This document shows, piece after piece, positions 9,518 to 19,339 of a stretch of DNA of 34,485 nucleotides (the first letter of the stretch is position 1; every line of letters starts with the position of its first letter). Position numbers and translations under genes: made by a program. The DNA is from Nitrospinota bacterium (GTDB taxonomy: Bacteria > UBA8248), in assembly GCA_026706735.1 (NCBI GenBank), contig JAPOYD010000102.1:1-34485 (forward strand), in the 5' to 3' direction. The notes beneath the pieces are model-generated. The model searched no databases. It was not told where the DNA came from and saw nothing but the letters and a program-made list of their open reading frames with translations.

Positions 9518-12484
9518 CTACTCTACTGGTTCTTCGCCTGGGATCTCACTGACTAAAACTTGCCTTCTCTTCACACCATCCGCCGGGCCGATAATTCCCT
9601 CTTGCTCCATACGCTCAATCATGCGCGCCGCCCTGTTATCCCCAATCCTCAAATGTCTCTGGATGAGAGAAATGGATGCCTCGCGCGTCCTGGAGACGAG
9701 TGAAATTGCATCATCATATCTTTCATCATACTCGTCATCGCTATTTGGTTCATTCTGAGAGGCGTTTTCCTCTTCTACAAACCAATCCTCCCTGAATATC
9801 GCTTCTCCTTGGGATTTCCAATGCGCAACAAGTTGAGAAATCTCACTATCTGAAACATACGCTCCATGAATGCGAACAGGAGTGCTAGAACCGGGTGGCA
9901 CGAAGAGCATATCCCCTTTTCCTAATAAGCGTTCCGCCCCATTCGAATCCAAGATTGTCCGTGAGTCTGTTCGTGTAGCAACGCGGAGTGCCATCCTTGA
10001 CGGGAAATTCGCTTTGATCAGACCCGTGAGAACATCCACTGATGGACGCTGGGTGGCCACCAATAAATGGATACCAGATGCTCGAGCCATCTGGGCCAGA
10101 CGCGTCATTGATTCTTCCACCTCGCGTGGTGCAACCATCATGAGATCAGCCAATTCGTCAATCACCACCACAATATAAGGAAGGAAATCAAGGGATGTAT
10201 CCTCTTCGGCCAGAGGTTGTTTCCATCTTCTATTCGCCTCTCGATCACCTAATTGCCGCGCTACGGAAGCATTGTAACCCTGGATGTTCCTCACCCCTGC
10301 CTCACTCATTATCTTATAGCGTCTTTCCATTTCCACCAGGACACCCCTTAAGCCTGCCGAGGCTTTCTTGGGTTCAGTCACAACAGGCACGAGTTGATGA
10401 GGGATGCCTTCATATATCGACAGTTCTAGCATTTTGGGATCGATCATTAAAAAACGAACCTCTCTTGGCGTACACCTAGCCAGGAGACTACAAATCATCA
10501 TGTTCAAGGCAACACTTTTTCCTGCCCCTGTTGTGCCCGCAATCAACAGATGTGGAATTTTGGCCAAATCTGTAAACGCCGTTCTTCCTAGAATATCCTT
10601 GCCTAGGCCCATCGTAAGTTTATCTTCGGCCTGCATGAATTCCCTTGAAGTGAGCACTTCTTTTGCAAATACGGCGTCACGCTTGATGTTGGGAACCTCG
10701 ATGCCTACAACCGATTTTCCGGGTATCGGGGCGACAATGCGGACACTTAGCGCGGATAACGCTCGGGCCAGGTCGTCTGCCAGGCCGGTAATCTTGGAAA
10801 CCTTGATTCCCGGGGCCGGGTCATATTCGAAACTCGTAATGACAGGTCCTGTCTTTACTTCTTTGACTCTTCCGACGACACCAAACTCTTTCAGCGTTTG
10901 TTCAAGAAGTAAAGATTTTTCGCGTATGCCTGCTTCGTCTACTATCAGTCCGCCAGAAGGAGGAGCTGCGAAAATATCTAACGAGGGGATAACGTATTCT
11001 TTCTTAGGTTCAGAGCTTCTTTGCTCCTTTTGGCGATTTTCCGTTTGCGCACTGGAGCGGACCAGAGAATTGTCTTGAATCTGGACAGCGTCCGACTCGC
11101 CAATAGTTCCCGCGTGTCGAACTTTTATATGCCCTTCTGATTCTCTACTTTTTGTTGAATCTTCAACACGAGTCGAAGGTGATTCGGGAAGCTCGTCAGG
11201 TGATTTTCCAGGAATAGGAGCCTCGTCCTGTGACGCTGGCAACATATTGCTATTGCCATCAAGATTTTTCTTCAGCTTAATCCGCAGTCCGCCGGTCACA
11301 GATTTTCTCTCTGCTTTCACCTTTTTTGTTTCATCATCGATTTCTTCACTCGCCTTTGGCGATAGTTCGTCCACGACGCTTAGCGGCAAGTCGTTGCGCG
11401 CTCCATCGTTGGCTAATCGCAGATCGTCATCATCATTCTCGAAAAGCGTTTCTAACACCGAGCCTGGCATTGCTTCATCATAAAGACTCTTGGGGTTTTT
11501 TATGAGTTCGATTTCCTCCTCGCTGGCCGCCGGACCTCGCAGCGCAGGCAACTCCGGTCTTGGAAATTTCCCTCCTCCAAACAGCGAAGGGCCGTTTTGC
11601 GCCGATGGCCGAAAAACAAGCCTGCCATTCTTTTGGTTTGACAAGTAGGAGTTATTCGGCTCCAAGATTAATTCGTCGGCATCTTTTTTCGAGTGGTTCA
11701 GCCTCGGTTCCTCGCCGCTCAAGCTGTCTTGCTCAAAATATCCATGCACTGCGTCTTCAGTGCTGGCTATCGTTTCGGCATACTCAGCACAGGACCCCTT
11801 AACAGGTAGAGATAATGGAGTACTTATAACTGTGGAAAAGAGTTTTCGGGTCGCGAATACAGCACCCCTTGCCATCCCGAGCAATACCTTAAATATGCGA
11901 GAAAAAAACCACCAATGCGCAATTGCCAGTCCTGAAATCATTTTTTTGAAGGAAAAACCGGTTATGCCGACAAACGATGCAAGCAACACGGAACCAAGCA
12001 ACACCCAACTGCCCGCACTGCCTAAATATGCGTTCAGTAATATCACGACACTATAGCCGACAATTCCACCGGCTAATGTCGTCGTCCCAAAAAAAGGATC
12101 GGTTTCAAATGCTTTGAAAAATAACCCCGATGCGCTCAAAAGAAAGAACAAGCCAACCAGTTCACGCCAACCAGGCCGCCATGAGCGCAAACCTGCAAAC
12201 GCGGTTACCCCCCAAATAAGGAATCCGATGGGCATCAAAATCGAGAATGCGCCCACAGCCTGGACCATAGCGCCGGCGGCATATGCGCCTACAGCTCCGC
12301 CGTAATTTCGAATCTGCCATTTTTGATTGACGTAAGCACCCCAAGACGGGTCGCCGGAATCGAAAGTCCAAAGCGAAATCGCCAGAAAAACAGCGAAACC
12401 AACCAAGGATAAACCTATAATTTCATTGGTTCTTTGGGAAACCGGAGATGGTCCGGACTGGATACCCGAGCGACGAGTAGGCAT
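9518..12484 (-). CDS. ftsK: DNA translocase FtsK/SpoIIIE
   Basis: A 988-residue septal motor that pumps chromosome ends across the division plane. The N-terminus has four or five membrane segments (from IIGLSLVGFAVFLAISLW to SWVLLGSVLLASFVGITG). A charged, low-complexity linker follows to about residue 520. The RecA-like motor has Walker A GTTGAGKS (about residue 650), Walker B IVVVIDELADLMM (about 775) and the segment LVATQRPSVDVLTG. The C-terminal gamma winged helix (RHLRIGDNRAARMIERMEQEGIIGP) reads polarity sequences on DNA. The ATG at 12484 was chosen with AGGA upstream; an in-frame start at 12583 would add 33 residues that do not look like FtsK. Confidence 0.95.
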   Translation of the reverse strand: MPTRRSGIQSGPSPVSQRTNEIIGLSLVGFAVFLAISLWTFDSGDPSWGAYVNQKWQIRNYGGAVGAYAAGAMVQAVGAFSILMPIGFLIWGVTAFAGLRSWRPGWRELVGLFFLLSASGLFFKAFETDPFFGTTTLAGGIVGYSVVILLNAYLGSAGSWVLLGSVLLASFVGITGFSFKKMISGLAIAHWWFFSRIFKVLLGMARGAVFATRKLFSTVISTPLSLPVKGSCAEYAETIASTEDAVHGYFEQDSLSGEEPRLNHSKKDADELILEPNNSYLSNQKNGRLVFRPSAQNGPSLFGGGKFPRPELPALRGPAASEEEIELIKNPKSLYDEAMPGSVLETLFENDDDDLRLANDGARNDLPLSVVDELSPKASEEIDDETKKVKAERKSVTGGLRIKLKKNLDGNSNMLPASQDEAPIPGKSPDELPESPSTRVEDSTKSRESEGHIKVRHAGTIGESDAVQIQDNSLVRSSAQTENRQKEQRSSEPKKEYVIPSLDIFAAPPSGGLIVDEAGIREKSLLLEQTLKEFGVVGRVKEVKTGPVITSFEYDPAPGIKVSKITGLADDLARALSALSVRIVAPIPGKSVVGIEVPNIKRDAVFAKEVLTSREFMQAEDKLTMGLGKDILGRTAFTDLAKIPHLLIAGTTGAGKSVALNMMICSLLARCTPREVRFLMIDPKMLELSIYEGIPHQLVPVVTEPKKASAGLRGVLVEMERRYKIMSEAGVRNIQGYNASVARQLGDREANRRWKQPLAEEDTSLDFLPYIVVVIDELADLMMVAPREVEESMTRLAQMARASGIHLLVATQRPSVDVLTGLIKANFPSRMALRVATRTDSRTILDSNGAERLLGKGDMLFVPPGSSTPVRIHGAYVSDSEISQLVAHWKSQGEAIFREDWFVEEENASQNEPNSDDEYDERYDDAISLVSRTREASISLIQRHLRIGDNRAARMIERMEQEGIIGPADGVKRRQVLVSEIPGEEPVE

Positions 12485-12882
12485 ACACTGAATCCTATGT
12501 TCCCACCCACAATCAGAATGGGATATGCGTCCTCGGGCAGAGGAAGACCTAGAAACGCTATCAAATTTAAGTGGGAAATGCAAGAAAAGTTTGGGGTTAA
12601 TGAATTCAGCCGTGAAAACCAGTGCCGCGTACTTTATCTATTCTATTGAAGATGTAGTCCGTTTATGCAGTTTTCATAATTTTCGACAAAACTACGGCAT
12701 CTACTTGGAGTATAGTCTCGAATCAATCCTGAAATGTGGGGGATTCATATTTAAATTTTTCGTCTGCTACAAGCGGTCTGTAAAATACGCAGCGCCTGTC
12801 GGACTAACTTTTCACCATAATATTCATGATAAGGACTTACTACCAAGACACTGCGTCTCAGAAATAGGATATCTTCATTAGA
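12485..12882. other. Intergenic region upstream of ftsK
   Basis: 398 bp between the AsmA-like gene and ftsK. I see no convincing terminator, RNA gene or repeat. A plus-strand frame of 118 codons at 12525-12881 has no recognisable features and no supported start. Confidence 0.4.
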
Positions 12883-15800
12883 TTACTTAGCACCGAACAA
12901 GCCGCGAAGACCTTTTCGCAAAGATTTTTCGAGTTTTTTCCCAAATTGCTCAAGTTGGCTCTCTCCTCTCTCCAATTCTTTCGCGGAATCTTTATCGGGC
13001 GTTGTTCGATTATCCTTCTGCGTCGGCACTATTTTTTGCACCCCTTCTATGGCAGTGCCGAGAATTCCAGTTACGATATCCTTCACATTGCCTCCCAGGT
13101 TCTGCGCCTTTTCAAAGAGACCCAGAAACATCGGTTCCACAATGGCATCCAGAAAATGAAACTCCGGATCATCCAAACGCCCTGTTACCCGAACATTCAG
13201 TTTAATGGTATCGTCCGGTCTCTCGAATAGGCGGAATACAGACTCACGAAGCAATTTCAGCACGAGGTCGACCAAGGGAAACTTCTCGTCGGGTTTCAAA
13301 CGCAATCCGGTAATCTGCGCGGTCCCCTCCAAATTCAAACGGCTCTTTTTCAACGAATAAGTGGATTTGAAATCCAACTCTCCTCTCGTTATCTCGGTTC
13401 CCCGCATTAACAAAGCACTTGCGCTCTCCCCTTCAATATCACGTATATAGGGAGATATTTTACGCAGGTCGAAACGCGAGAGGTTGAAAATTCCATCTAC
13501 ATCAGGAGGCATCGAACCAAGGTTCAGGTTCGCTTTCGCCAAGAGCGAGGGCGATTCTCCGAGCGTCCTGAACTCCAGCCGTGTTTCCCGCAAGCCAGGA
13601 ACCATCAATGTATCTAGATTCGTGATTGAAACTCTGGCGTCCGGGATCCTCAAAACTACCGGCGGTTTATTAATTGCGATAAAATCTTGAAAATGAAACC
13701 CCATTCTTGCCACTTCGAATTTCGCAATCTTGATCGCAGGGAAAAGAGGCCCGCCCTCTTTTTTTGCGGTCTTTCGGAGTTGCCCTAATGTGGTCTTTTT
13801 ATCTGCAAGTACCTTTTTTTCTCGATTTCTTATTCGCCGGGTTTGTTTTTCACCTGCTTTCGCCGTCTCGAACAATGAGCCAAAATTAGTTTTTCCTTTT
13901 TCATGATACACATATCGAATGTTCAACTTTTTGATCCGAACGCTTGGTGATCGTATCTCTCCTCGCAAGATGGATGAACGCTCTAGAGATGCCTTCAAAT
14001 CTTGAAGAATAATATCTGGTTCCGCATTTGGTTTGTTAATGTCAAATGTCTTCAGCTTCGGAATCCGAATTTTTATCGCATTGTCGTCAACCTGCCCTGA
14101 AAAACTTCCTGCTACATTCAAATTCGGGTATGCAACATGCGCGAGCGATGAGAGATTCGCCGCGAATGACCATTTACTGGAAATCGACTGCGTTTTCTTT
14201 CTTTTTCTTGAAATTTCCATCCAACCATCGGCTTCACCAGCCACCGAAAATTCCGATACCGGCGCTCCCCAAATACTCCCGGCCAATCGAGCCGCGTGTT
14301 TTAGGCTTAATACCGTCCATTGGAATCGACCCGAATCCACTCCGTTCATGCTCCAATCGGCGGGCCTTGATGATCGAAGATATCCGAAGGGCATGTTCAA
14401 GTTCAGACTCTGTAACCTTCCAGATTGATTTTGTAAATCATAAGAACCCGTTGTTTCAACGCTGTATATACCCGTCTGCAGCAGTCTCCAGTCGCGGCTC
14501 ATCGGCACATGGAATTCCCCGCTCAAATTTTCGCTCGTGAGGCCCAGGTTCCATTTTGCCTTTTCTTTGGGGACGTATGAAAATTCTATTTTGCCGGCGA
14601 CCTCTCCTGCTAGATTTCGAATAACAGGAGTATAGCTAACAAAATTCACCCAAGGTGATATATGAACGGGATCAAAGCGCGCGTATCCTTTATAGGAAAA
14701 CACAGCCCCATCTGTCCTTTTTCTCGCTCCTGAGAGTGAAATTTTCAATTTTTCATTCTTTGGCCCCGATTGAATGGGATGCCCCATCAATTCGCCCAAC
14801 CAGACTTCGGCGGTGCTCAAATCCGTGATATCAAGCGTAAACGAAAATTCATCCCTGCCATTTTGATTCCACAAAACCATGCGGTTCAGATATGCCCTCG
14901 CAAAGGGAAGCCTCAAATCTAATGTCTTGATTGCGGCAGAGCCTTTTGAAGCGAGATAGAAACCGTCCGATTGAATTACTAGAGATGCCAGGGAAAAATC
15001 GCGCCACTTTTCTTTTGAAATTATTTTGGTACGCGCACCGATATCCTTCCCGACGATATCTGCCTTCCACCGGAGAGCGCCATCCAGGGTCGAAGACACT
15101 TGCAGCCCACCGCTGATCCAGCCAGTGGCTTTTTGCAGCAGGTAGGCTGGCAAAGGGACGAAATCCACTAGTGGCGCGATCGGCAAAGAATCGAAACGCG
15201 CGTTCGTGTCTACCATGTAGGCCGAGGAATTTTTCCGGTTTCGAGACACGGCGACGTTAAAACGGAGCTTCGCATCTCGGGGAACGTCTCCAAACGATAC
15301 TAACCCGAGTCTCTGCATGAAATCATTCGTAGATGAGAAATCACTCACGTCGACGTAAAACGCGGCATCGTCATTACCATCTGCGTTCCATTTCGCGGGC
15401 TTTTGGAGTTTCGCCGTGGCGAACGGCAACTTGATTTCTAGGGTATTGATGGTCGCGGATACATTCTTCTCGTCGTAGTTCCCCCTCGAATAAAGAACGG
15501 TTCTCCCCAACGTCAGCGCTTTCCATTGTTTTCTCTTGTCCATCCTGACTTTTGCGCCGAAGTCACGGGTTTCCAAAGCCACATCCCACCCCACACGCTC
15601 GCCTGACACAAAAACCACGCGCGCTTTTCCTCCCACTTTTCCCTTGATTTTCGAGACATGGTCAACAGAGGGAATGAATTCACCGAATCGAGACAGATCC
15701 ACTGGATCGAAGCGGGAATCCACCTCAATTTGGACGAAGTCGTCCGATATCTTACGAACCCGCTTCGCCGATATGAGAACCCGGGCCGTTGCTCTTTCCT

Positions 15801-16995
15801 GGAAACCTCGTAGCTCGATGCCCGCGACTCGCGAAATCCAGTCGCCCGTTTCACGCATATCACGGATGTTCGCTTCAAAATGAACTTCATCTTGCGCCGA
15901 GGCGTTCCAGAACGAAGGTTTCGTCAATTTCGCATCCAGAAAAGGCGTTTCGACAAAGAGAGTGTCGATGTACGCGGAACCATAGAACAGATTGAACCGG
16001 CCCTTCGTCTTCAGTTTGAATCTGGGTAACGCCAGCTTTCGCCATTTTCCTCGTCGATTCATTTGAAAATCCGCGAGGATGTTTTGGCCGTTCAAATCGA
16101 TATCCCAGGTAACCGGTTTTTCGGCGACATAGCCGAACTTCAAGTTCCCGGCGAAAATTCCTTTCCTGAAACGAGAACCCGATATCGTAGGCGCCACCAC
16201 AGACAGAAAAGACGAGTCCAAAAGAGGCATCTCGAAAGACGCACGATAACTCGGGCCTGTCATGTCGACGTACGCATTGCCTTTCATTTCGATGAGTGGT
16301 TGCCCATCCGGCCTCTTACATTTCCCTTCAAGAACAACGTCCAAGGGTTTGCCAGGCGTTATTTTGTCGACTTCGATGTGAGCAAAAGAGCATGAACCAT
16401 CGAAAGCCGGCGAGGCGTTGCTGGCATCGAATCGCAATTCAGTTTTTACGTCATATAGGTCGAATTCGTGAATGGTAAAACTGAATCCTTGTTCAGAACT
16501 TTGCGGGACGCTCTCCGCCGCCTCGGCGGATTTGATGAATGAAAACGTTTTTCCCGCGCTCGTCGAAACCGCATTGCTTGATTCCCGGTTCAGGTTGTCG
16601 ATAATGTCCTGGAAATTGAACCTGCCCTGTCTATCCCGATGCACGCGAGCGGAAGCGCTTTTGATGGTGAGCTGGAGAATGCTGATTCGCTTGTAAATCA
16701 GGGTCGACGGATTCAGAAGTATTTCAACATCGTCGAATCGAATGAAGGGTTTTCCCTTCACTCTGTCATTTCCTGTTTGTCCGTCAATGACAATTCCACT
16801 CGCCTCGACCTTGAACAGTCCCAGTTCCAGGCGCTCGATTGATACTTTTCGGCCCAGGATTTTTCGCCCTTCTCTCTCCGCGATTCTGATTATTTCATCG
16901 GAGGAAAGAAAAATTTGTACGGCGAAGAGCGCAACGACGATGAGAACGAAACAAATGCCGGCAATCCAAACTAACCATTTAAGGAATCGATACAT
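12883..16995 (-). CDS. Large AsmA-like (DUF748/YhdP-type) envelope protein with four internal repeats
   Basis: About 1370 residues with one N-terminal membrane anchor (LKWLVWIAGICFVLIVVALFAV) followed by a long, beta-rich periplasmic body. The start of the body (DEIIRIAEREGRKILGRKVSIERLELGLF) and the C-terminal segment FPLVDLVLKLLRE...VTGRLDDPEFHFLDAI are typical of AsmA/DUF748 proteins. Members of this superfamily are implicated in outer-membrane assembly and bridge-like lipid transport; a specific role is inference. Residues about 245-908 hold four tandem units of 140-180 residues sharing (R)FDPVxxSxxVxFV, a KW(R/K)xLxLxx block, L(D/E)LxLPFAxAxLxxPxxWNxxG and a DISDL-like end. The ATG at 16995 is preferred as it places the anchor at the N-terminus; GTG at 17031 would add 12 residues. 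Neither has a good ribosome site. Confidence 0.85.
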   Translation of the reverse strand: MYRFLKWLVWIAGICFVLIVVALFAVQIFLSSDEIIRIAEREGRKILGRKVSIERLELGLFKVEASGIVIDGQTGNDRVKGKPFIRFDDVEILLNPSTLIYKRISILQLTIKSASARVHRDRQGRFNFQDIIDNLNRESSNAVSTSAGKTFSFIKSAEAAESVPQSSEQGFSFTIHEFDLYDVKTELRFDASNASPAFDGSCSFAHIEVDKITPGKPLDVVLEGKCKRPDGQPLIEMKGNAYVDMTGPSYRASFEMPLLDSSFLSVVAPTISGSRFRKGIFAGNLKFGYVAEKPVTWDIDLNGQNILADFQMNRRGKWRKLALPRFKLKTKGRFNLFYGSAYIDTLFVETPFLDAKLTKPSFWNASAQDEVHFEANIRDMRETGDWISRVAGIELRGFQERATARVLISAKRVRKISDDFVQIEVDSRFDPVDLSRFGEFIPSVDHVSKIKGKVGGKARVVFVSGERVGWDVALETRDFGAKVRMDKRKQWKALTLGRTVLYSRGNYDEKNVSATINTLEIKLPFATAKLQKPAKWNADGNDDAAFYVDVSDFSSTNDFMQRLGLVSFGDVPRDAKLRFNVAVSRNRKNSSAYMVDTNARFDSLPIAPLVDFVPLPAYLLQKATGWISGGLQVSSTLDGALRWKADIVGKDIGARTKIISKEKWRDFSLASLVIQSDGFYLASKGSAAIKTLDLRLPFARAYLNRMVLWNQNGRDEFSFTLDITDLSTAEVWLGELMGHPIQSGPKNEKLKISLSGARKRTDGAVFSYKGYARFDPVHISPWVNFVSYTPVIRNLAGEVAGKIEFSYVPKEKAKWNLGLTSENLSGEFHVPMSRDWRLLQTGIYSVETTGSYDLQNQSGRLQSLNLNMPFGYLRSSRPADWSMNGVDSGRFQWTVLSLKHAARLAGSIWGAPVSEFSVAGEADGWMEISRKRKKTQSISSKWSFAANLSSLAHVAYPNLNVAGSFSGQVDDNAIKIRIPKLKTFDINKPNAEPDIILQDLKASLERSSILRGEIRSPSVRIKKLNIRYVYHEKGKTNFGSLFETAKAGEKQTRRIRNREKKVLADKKTTLGQLRKTAKKEGGPLFPAIKIAKFEVARMGFHFQDFIAINKPPVVLRIPDARVSITNLDTLMVPGLRETRLEFRTLGESPSLLAKANLNLGSMPPDVDGIFNLSRFDLRKISPYIRDIEGESASALLMRGTEITRGELDFKSTYSLKKSRLNLEGTAQITGLRLKPDEKFPLVDLVLKLLRESVFRLFERPDDTIKLNVRVTGRLDDPEFHFLDAIVEPMFLGLFEKAQNLGGNVKDIVTGILGTAIEGVQKIVPTQKDNRTTPDKDSAKELERGESQLEQFGKKLEKSLRKGLRGLFGAK

Positions 16996-17070
16996 AGAGG
17001 ACCCGTCGCGGAAAACAAGAAGGCGGCTCACAGATCATAAAACAATTCAGATTTCACAACAGTACCTGAT

Positions 17071-17076
17071 ATTATA
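17071..17076 (-). promoter_or_regulatory. Possible -10 element for the AsmA-like gene
   Basis: A perfect TATAAT on the minus strand in an AT-rich stretch, 40-75 nt before the possible starts of the AsmA-like gene. No good -35 is seen at the right distance. Confidence 0.35.
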
Positions 17077-17233
17077 TATTAGAAAAATGCAATTTTTTTG
17101 TTTCTTCTGATGTTTGGAACATAATTCTTCTCTATTCTCATAAAGCGCCTATAGGAAAAAAAATCACGATAGACCAATAGCAAATCCTCACATTCTGAAG
17201 CCGAATCGAGGCCGAGAAGTTTTCTCCTGGTGC

Positions 17234-18448
17234 ATGTACGATTTTGCAAACTCCGCTTTTCCGACACTAATCGTTACGGTTGCGTATAGCGTCTATTTCA
17301 AGCAAATCGTCGCCGGCGGCGGCGGGAAAGGAGATCTCCTATGGGGGGTAGCGCTCTCGGTAGCCATGATTTTAAGTGTGACCATCACTCCGCCTTTGAG
17401 CGCGGTCGCCGATAGGCGAAGCGCTCGGAAACGCTTCTTAATCCTATTCGCCTATATTTGCGTATTTGCTACCGCTCTCCTGTCAAATGTAACTACCGGC
17501 ATGATTTTTGCCGGAATGGCGCTTTTCATTATCGCTACTGCTGCATTTGAGAGCTCTCTCATCTTTTACAACTCTTTTTTGCCCGACGTCTCCACACCGG
17601 AAAATATCGGGAAGATTAGTGGCTGGGGCTGGGGGCTTGGTTATCTGGGCGGACTGCTTTGTCTTTTTTTGGTCAAACCATTATTGGCTGGAGGTTTCTC
17701 GCCGGAAAACCTCCCATTGTTCCAAATGAGTTTCGTTGCGGTCGCCGTGTTCTACGGCCTGTTTACGCTTCCGGTAATTTTTTGGCTCCGCGAGGCCAAA
17801 ACAAATTCCACAAAACCAGGTAAAAAAAGCGCTTTCGCTGAATTATGGGAAACTCTAAAAGATACCCAAAAAACTCCTGGAGCACTCAGGTTCTTGTTAG
17901 CCTTTTTCCTCTACAACGACGGAATTGTAACCGTCATCTCTTTCAGTTCAATCTATGCGGTTTCCACACTTAAATTCAGCATGGGCGAAGTTTTGAGTCT
18001 TTTCATTATGGTTCAAGTCTCGGCCGGTGTGGGCGCGTTTACGCTCGGATATCTGACGGATGCCTGGGGACCGCGAAAAACTATTCTGCTGACTCTGGCG
18101 AATTGGTGCGTGGTCGTCATTGTGGCCTATTTCACCGAAACGAAATATGTCTTCCTGGGTGTCTCTTTGTTGGCGGGGCTTTCCCTCGGGTCCAGCCAAT
18201 CGGCAAGCCGCGCCCTGATGGCCAGTTACATTCCTGAAAAAAGAGCCGCGCAATCATTTTCGTTTTACGGTTTTTGCGGCAAAATGAGTTCGGTTCTTGG
18301 TCCACTCGTTTTCGGTGGCGTTTCCGCGCTTACTGGAGAGCAAAGAACAGCAATATTATCCGTGCTCGTCTTTTTCCTGGTGGGGGGCGCCTTGCTGTGG
18401 CTAACGCCGGAAACCAAGAAATCGGCTCAGTATAACCATGGGAAATGA
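17234..18448 (+). CDS. UMF1/Atg22-like major facilitator transporter
   Basis: A permease of about 404 residues with some twelve membrane segments. The start MYDFANSAFPTLIVTVAY and the segments PPLSAVADRRSARKRFL and SGWGWGLGYLGGLLCLFLV are diagnostic of the UMF1/Atg22-like MFS family; the substrate is unknown. The start is puzzling. Family members usually read W-C-x-Y-D-F-A-N, and the frame upstream of the ATG does encode EVFSWC directly before MYDF. This frame is open back to 17144, yet it holds no ATG, GTG or TTG; only CTG at 17195 or ATT at 17192 could start there. The ATG at 17234 also has no ribosome site at normal spacing. The true start may therefore be a rare codon, or the upstream sequence contains an error. 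Confidence 0.85.
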   Translation: MYDFANSAFPTLIVTVAYSVYFKQIVAGGGGKGDLLWGVALSVAMILSVTITPPLSAVADRRSARKRFLILFAYICVFATALLSNVTTGMIFAGMALFIIATAAFESSLIFYNSFLPDVSTPENIGKISGWGWGLGYLGGLLCLFLVKPLLAGGFSPENLPLFQMSFVAVAVFYGLFTLPVIFWLREAKTNSTKPGKKSAFAELWETLKDTQKTPGALRFLLAFFLYNDGIVTVISFSSIYAVSTLKFSMGEVLSLFIMVQVSAGVGAFTLGYLTDAWGPRKTILLTLANWCVVVIVAYFTETKYVFLGVSLLAGLSLGSSQSASRALMASYIPEKRAAQSFSFYGFCGKMSSVLGPLVFGGVSALTGEQRTAILSVLVFFLVGGALLWLTPETKKSAQYNHGK

Positions 18449-18522
18449 AGTGTTTGCCCGCTCTTACTTAAAGCGCAACATATTGATTGTTTCGTCTCCT
18501 GTGGCCATCATTCGGAGTAGAC

Positions 18523-18888
18523 TTGGATTTTCGTGAACAGATTTACCAAAGATTGATGTTTCATATTGATGAAATCGATGTTTCGAGAGATACAGTCGAT
18601 GCCTTCACGTCGGACATCGTTCACATTCTTGACCGTATTACGCAAGACAGAATATACGAGGCGAGCTTACGCCAGATTCTCCAGCGTTACGCCGATGAGT
18701 GGGCGGAGCAATCTTCTCGTAGAATTTTAGATTCCCATAATGACGAGGCTACGGAAATCGTTTACGAAATGATTGATCGTCAGGCCAGAAACCGCGCCAT
18801 CCGCGCACTCAGGAAAGTTTTGCTAGACACGCTACAAAATCAAAATAAACCTTTGGATGATTTGGATTTTTTTGACGAAATCGAATGA
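18523..18888 (+). CDS. Unrecognised small helical protein
   Basis: A 121-residue, charged, probably all-helical cytoplasmic protein (blocks such as DAFTSDIVHILDRITQDRIYE and EIVYEMIDRQARNRAIRALRK) with an acidic tail DDLDFFDEIE. It has no membrane segment, signal peptide or cysteine, and I do not recognise a family. The TTG at 18523 is preferred because GGAG (18514-18517) lies 5 nt before it; an internal ATG at 18556 is the alternative. It lies only 21 bp before the next gene and the two are probably cotranscribed, so a joint role is plausible but unproven. Confidence 0.6.
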   Translation: MDFREQIYQRLMFHIDEIDVSRDTVDAFTSDIVHILDRITQDRIYEASLRQILQRYADEWAEQSSRRILDSHNDEATEIVYEMIDRQARNRAIRALRKVLLDTLQNQNKPLDDLDFFDEIE

Positions 18889-18909
18889 TTCTAAGGATAG
18901 AGGTTCACC

Positions 18910-19305
18910 ATGTCTGAAAAAAATTTAGCAGAAGAAATTGCAAAACGCAGAGGACGTAGGTATCCAGCTCATGAATTCATTGCCGAGAAATTTCCAGACT
19001 ACATGGAAGCGCTATTACACCTTGATGAAATCATTCGTGCGAAAGAGAGAAGATTCGATGAGAGAATGCATGAACTGTTTCATATTCTAGCCCTTGCAGT
19101 TGAGGGCTCGAACCCTCATAACCAACCACACCTCAAACAGCATTTGAAAAAAGGGCTCAAGTTAGGTTTGCACCCGGAGGAAATTGCAGAGGCGCTCATG
19201 GTCTGCGTAAACCCTGCGGGCTCAAAAGTACTCACCTATGGCGTCACCTGCATGCTCGAAGCAATAGATGAACTCAAAGACGAGGGTTGGACATATCCCG
19301 ACTAA
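18910..19305 (+). CDS. Carboxymuconolactone decarboxylase (CMD)/AhpD-fold-like protein
   Basis: 131 residues with the helical core of the CMD/AhpD fold: a MHELFHILALAVEG helix, then HLKQHLKKGLKLGLHPEEIAEALMVCVNPAGSKVL. CMD proteins are either lactone decarboxylases or, when they carry CxxC, peroxidase partners. The ExxCxxH redox signature is absent here, the corresponding segment reading QPHLKQH, so a peroxidase role is unlikely. The ATG at 18910 follows an AGAGG site by 6 nt. It forms a likely two-gene unit with the unrecognised protein upstream and converges with the cupin gene, 34 bp away. Confidence 0.7.
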   Translation: MSEKNLAEEIAKRRGRRYPAHEFIAEKFPDYMEALLHLDEIIRAKERRFDERMHELFHILALAVEGSNPHNQPHLKQHLKKGLKLGLHPEEIAEALMVCVNPAGSKVLTYGVTCMLEAIDELKDEGWTYPD

Positions 19306-19339
19306 ACAGCAATCTCTCATCAGTTCATAGTAGTGATGC

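Noticed and set aside
10404-11078. 224-codon plus-strand frame inside ftsK
   Set aside because: It is fully antisense to the conserved FtsK motor and linker and shows no features of its own.
12525-12881. Plus-strand frame of 118 codons in the ftsK upstream region
   Set aside because: No supported start, no family features and composition like non-coding DNA.
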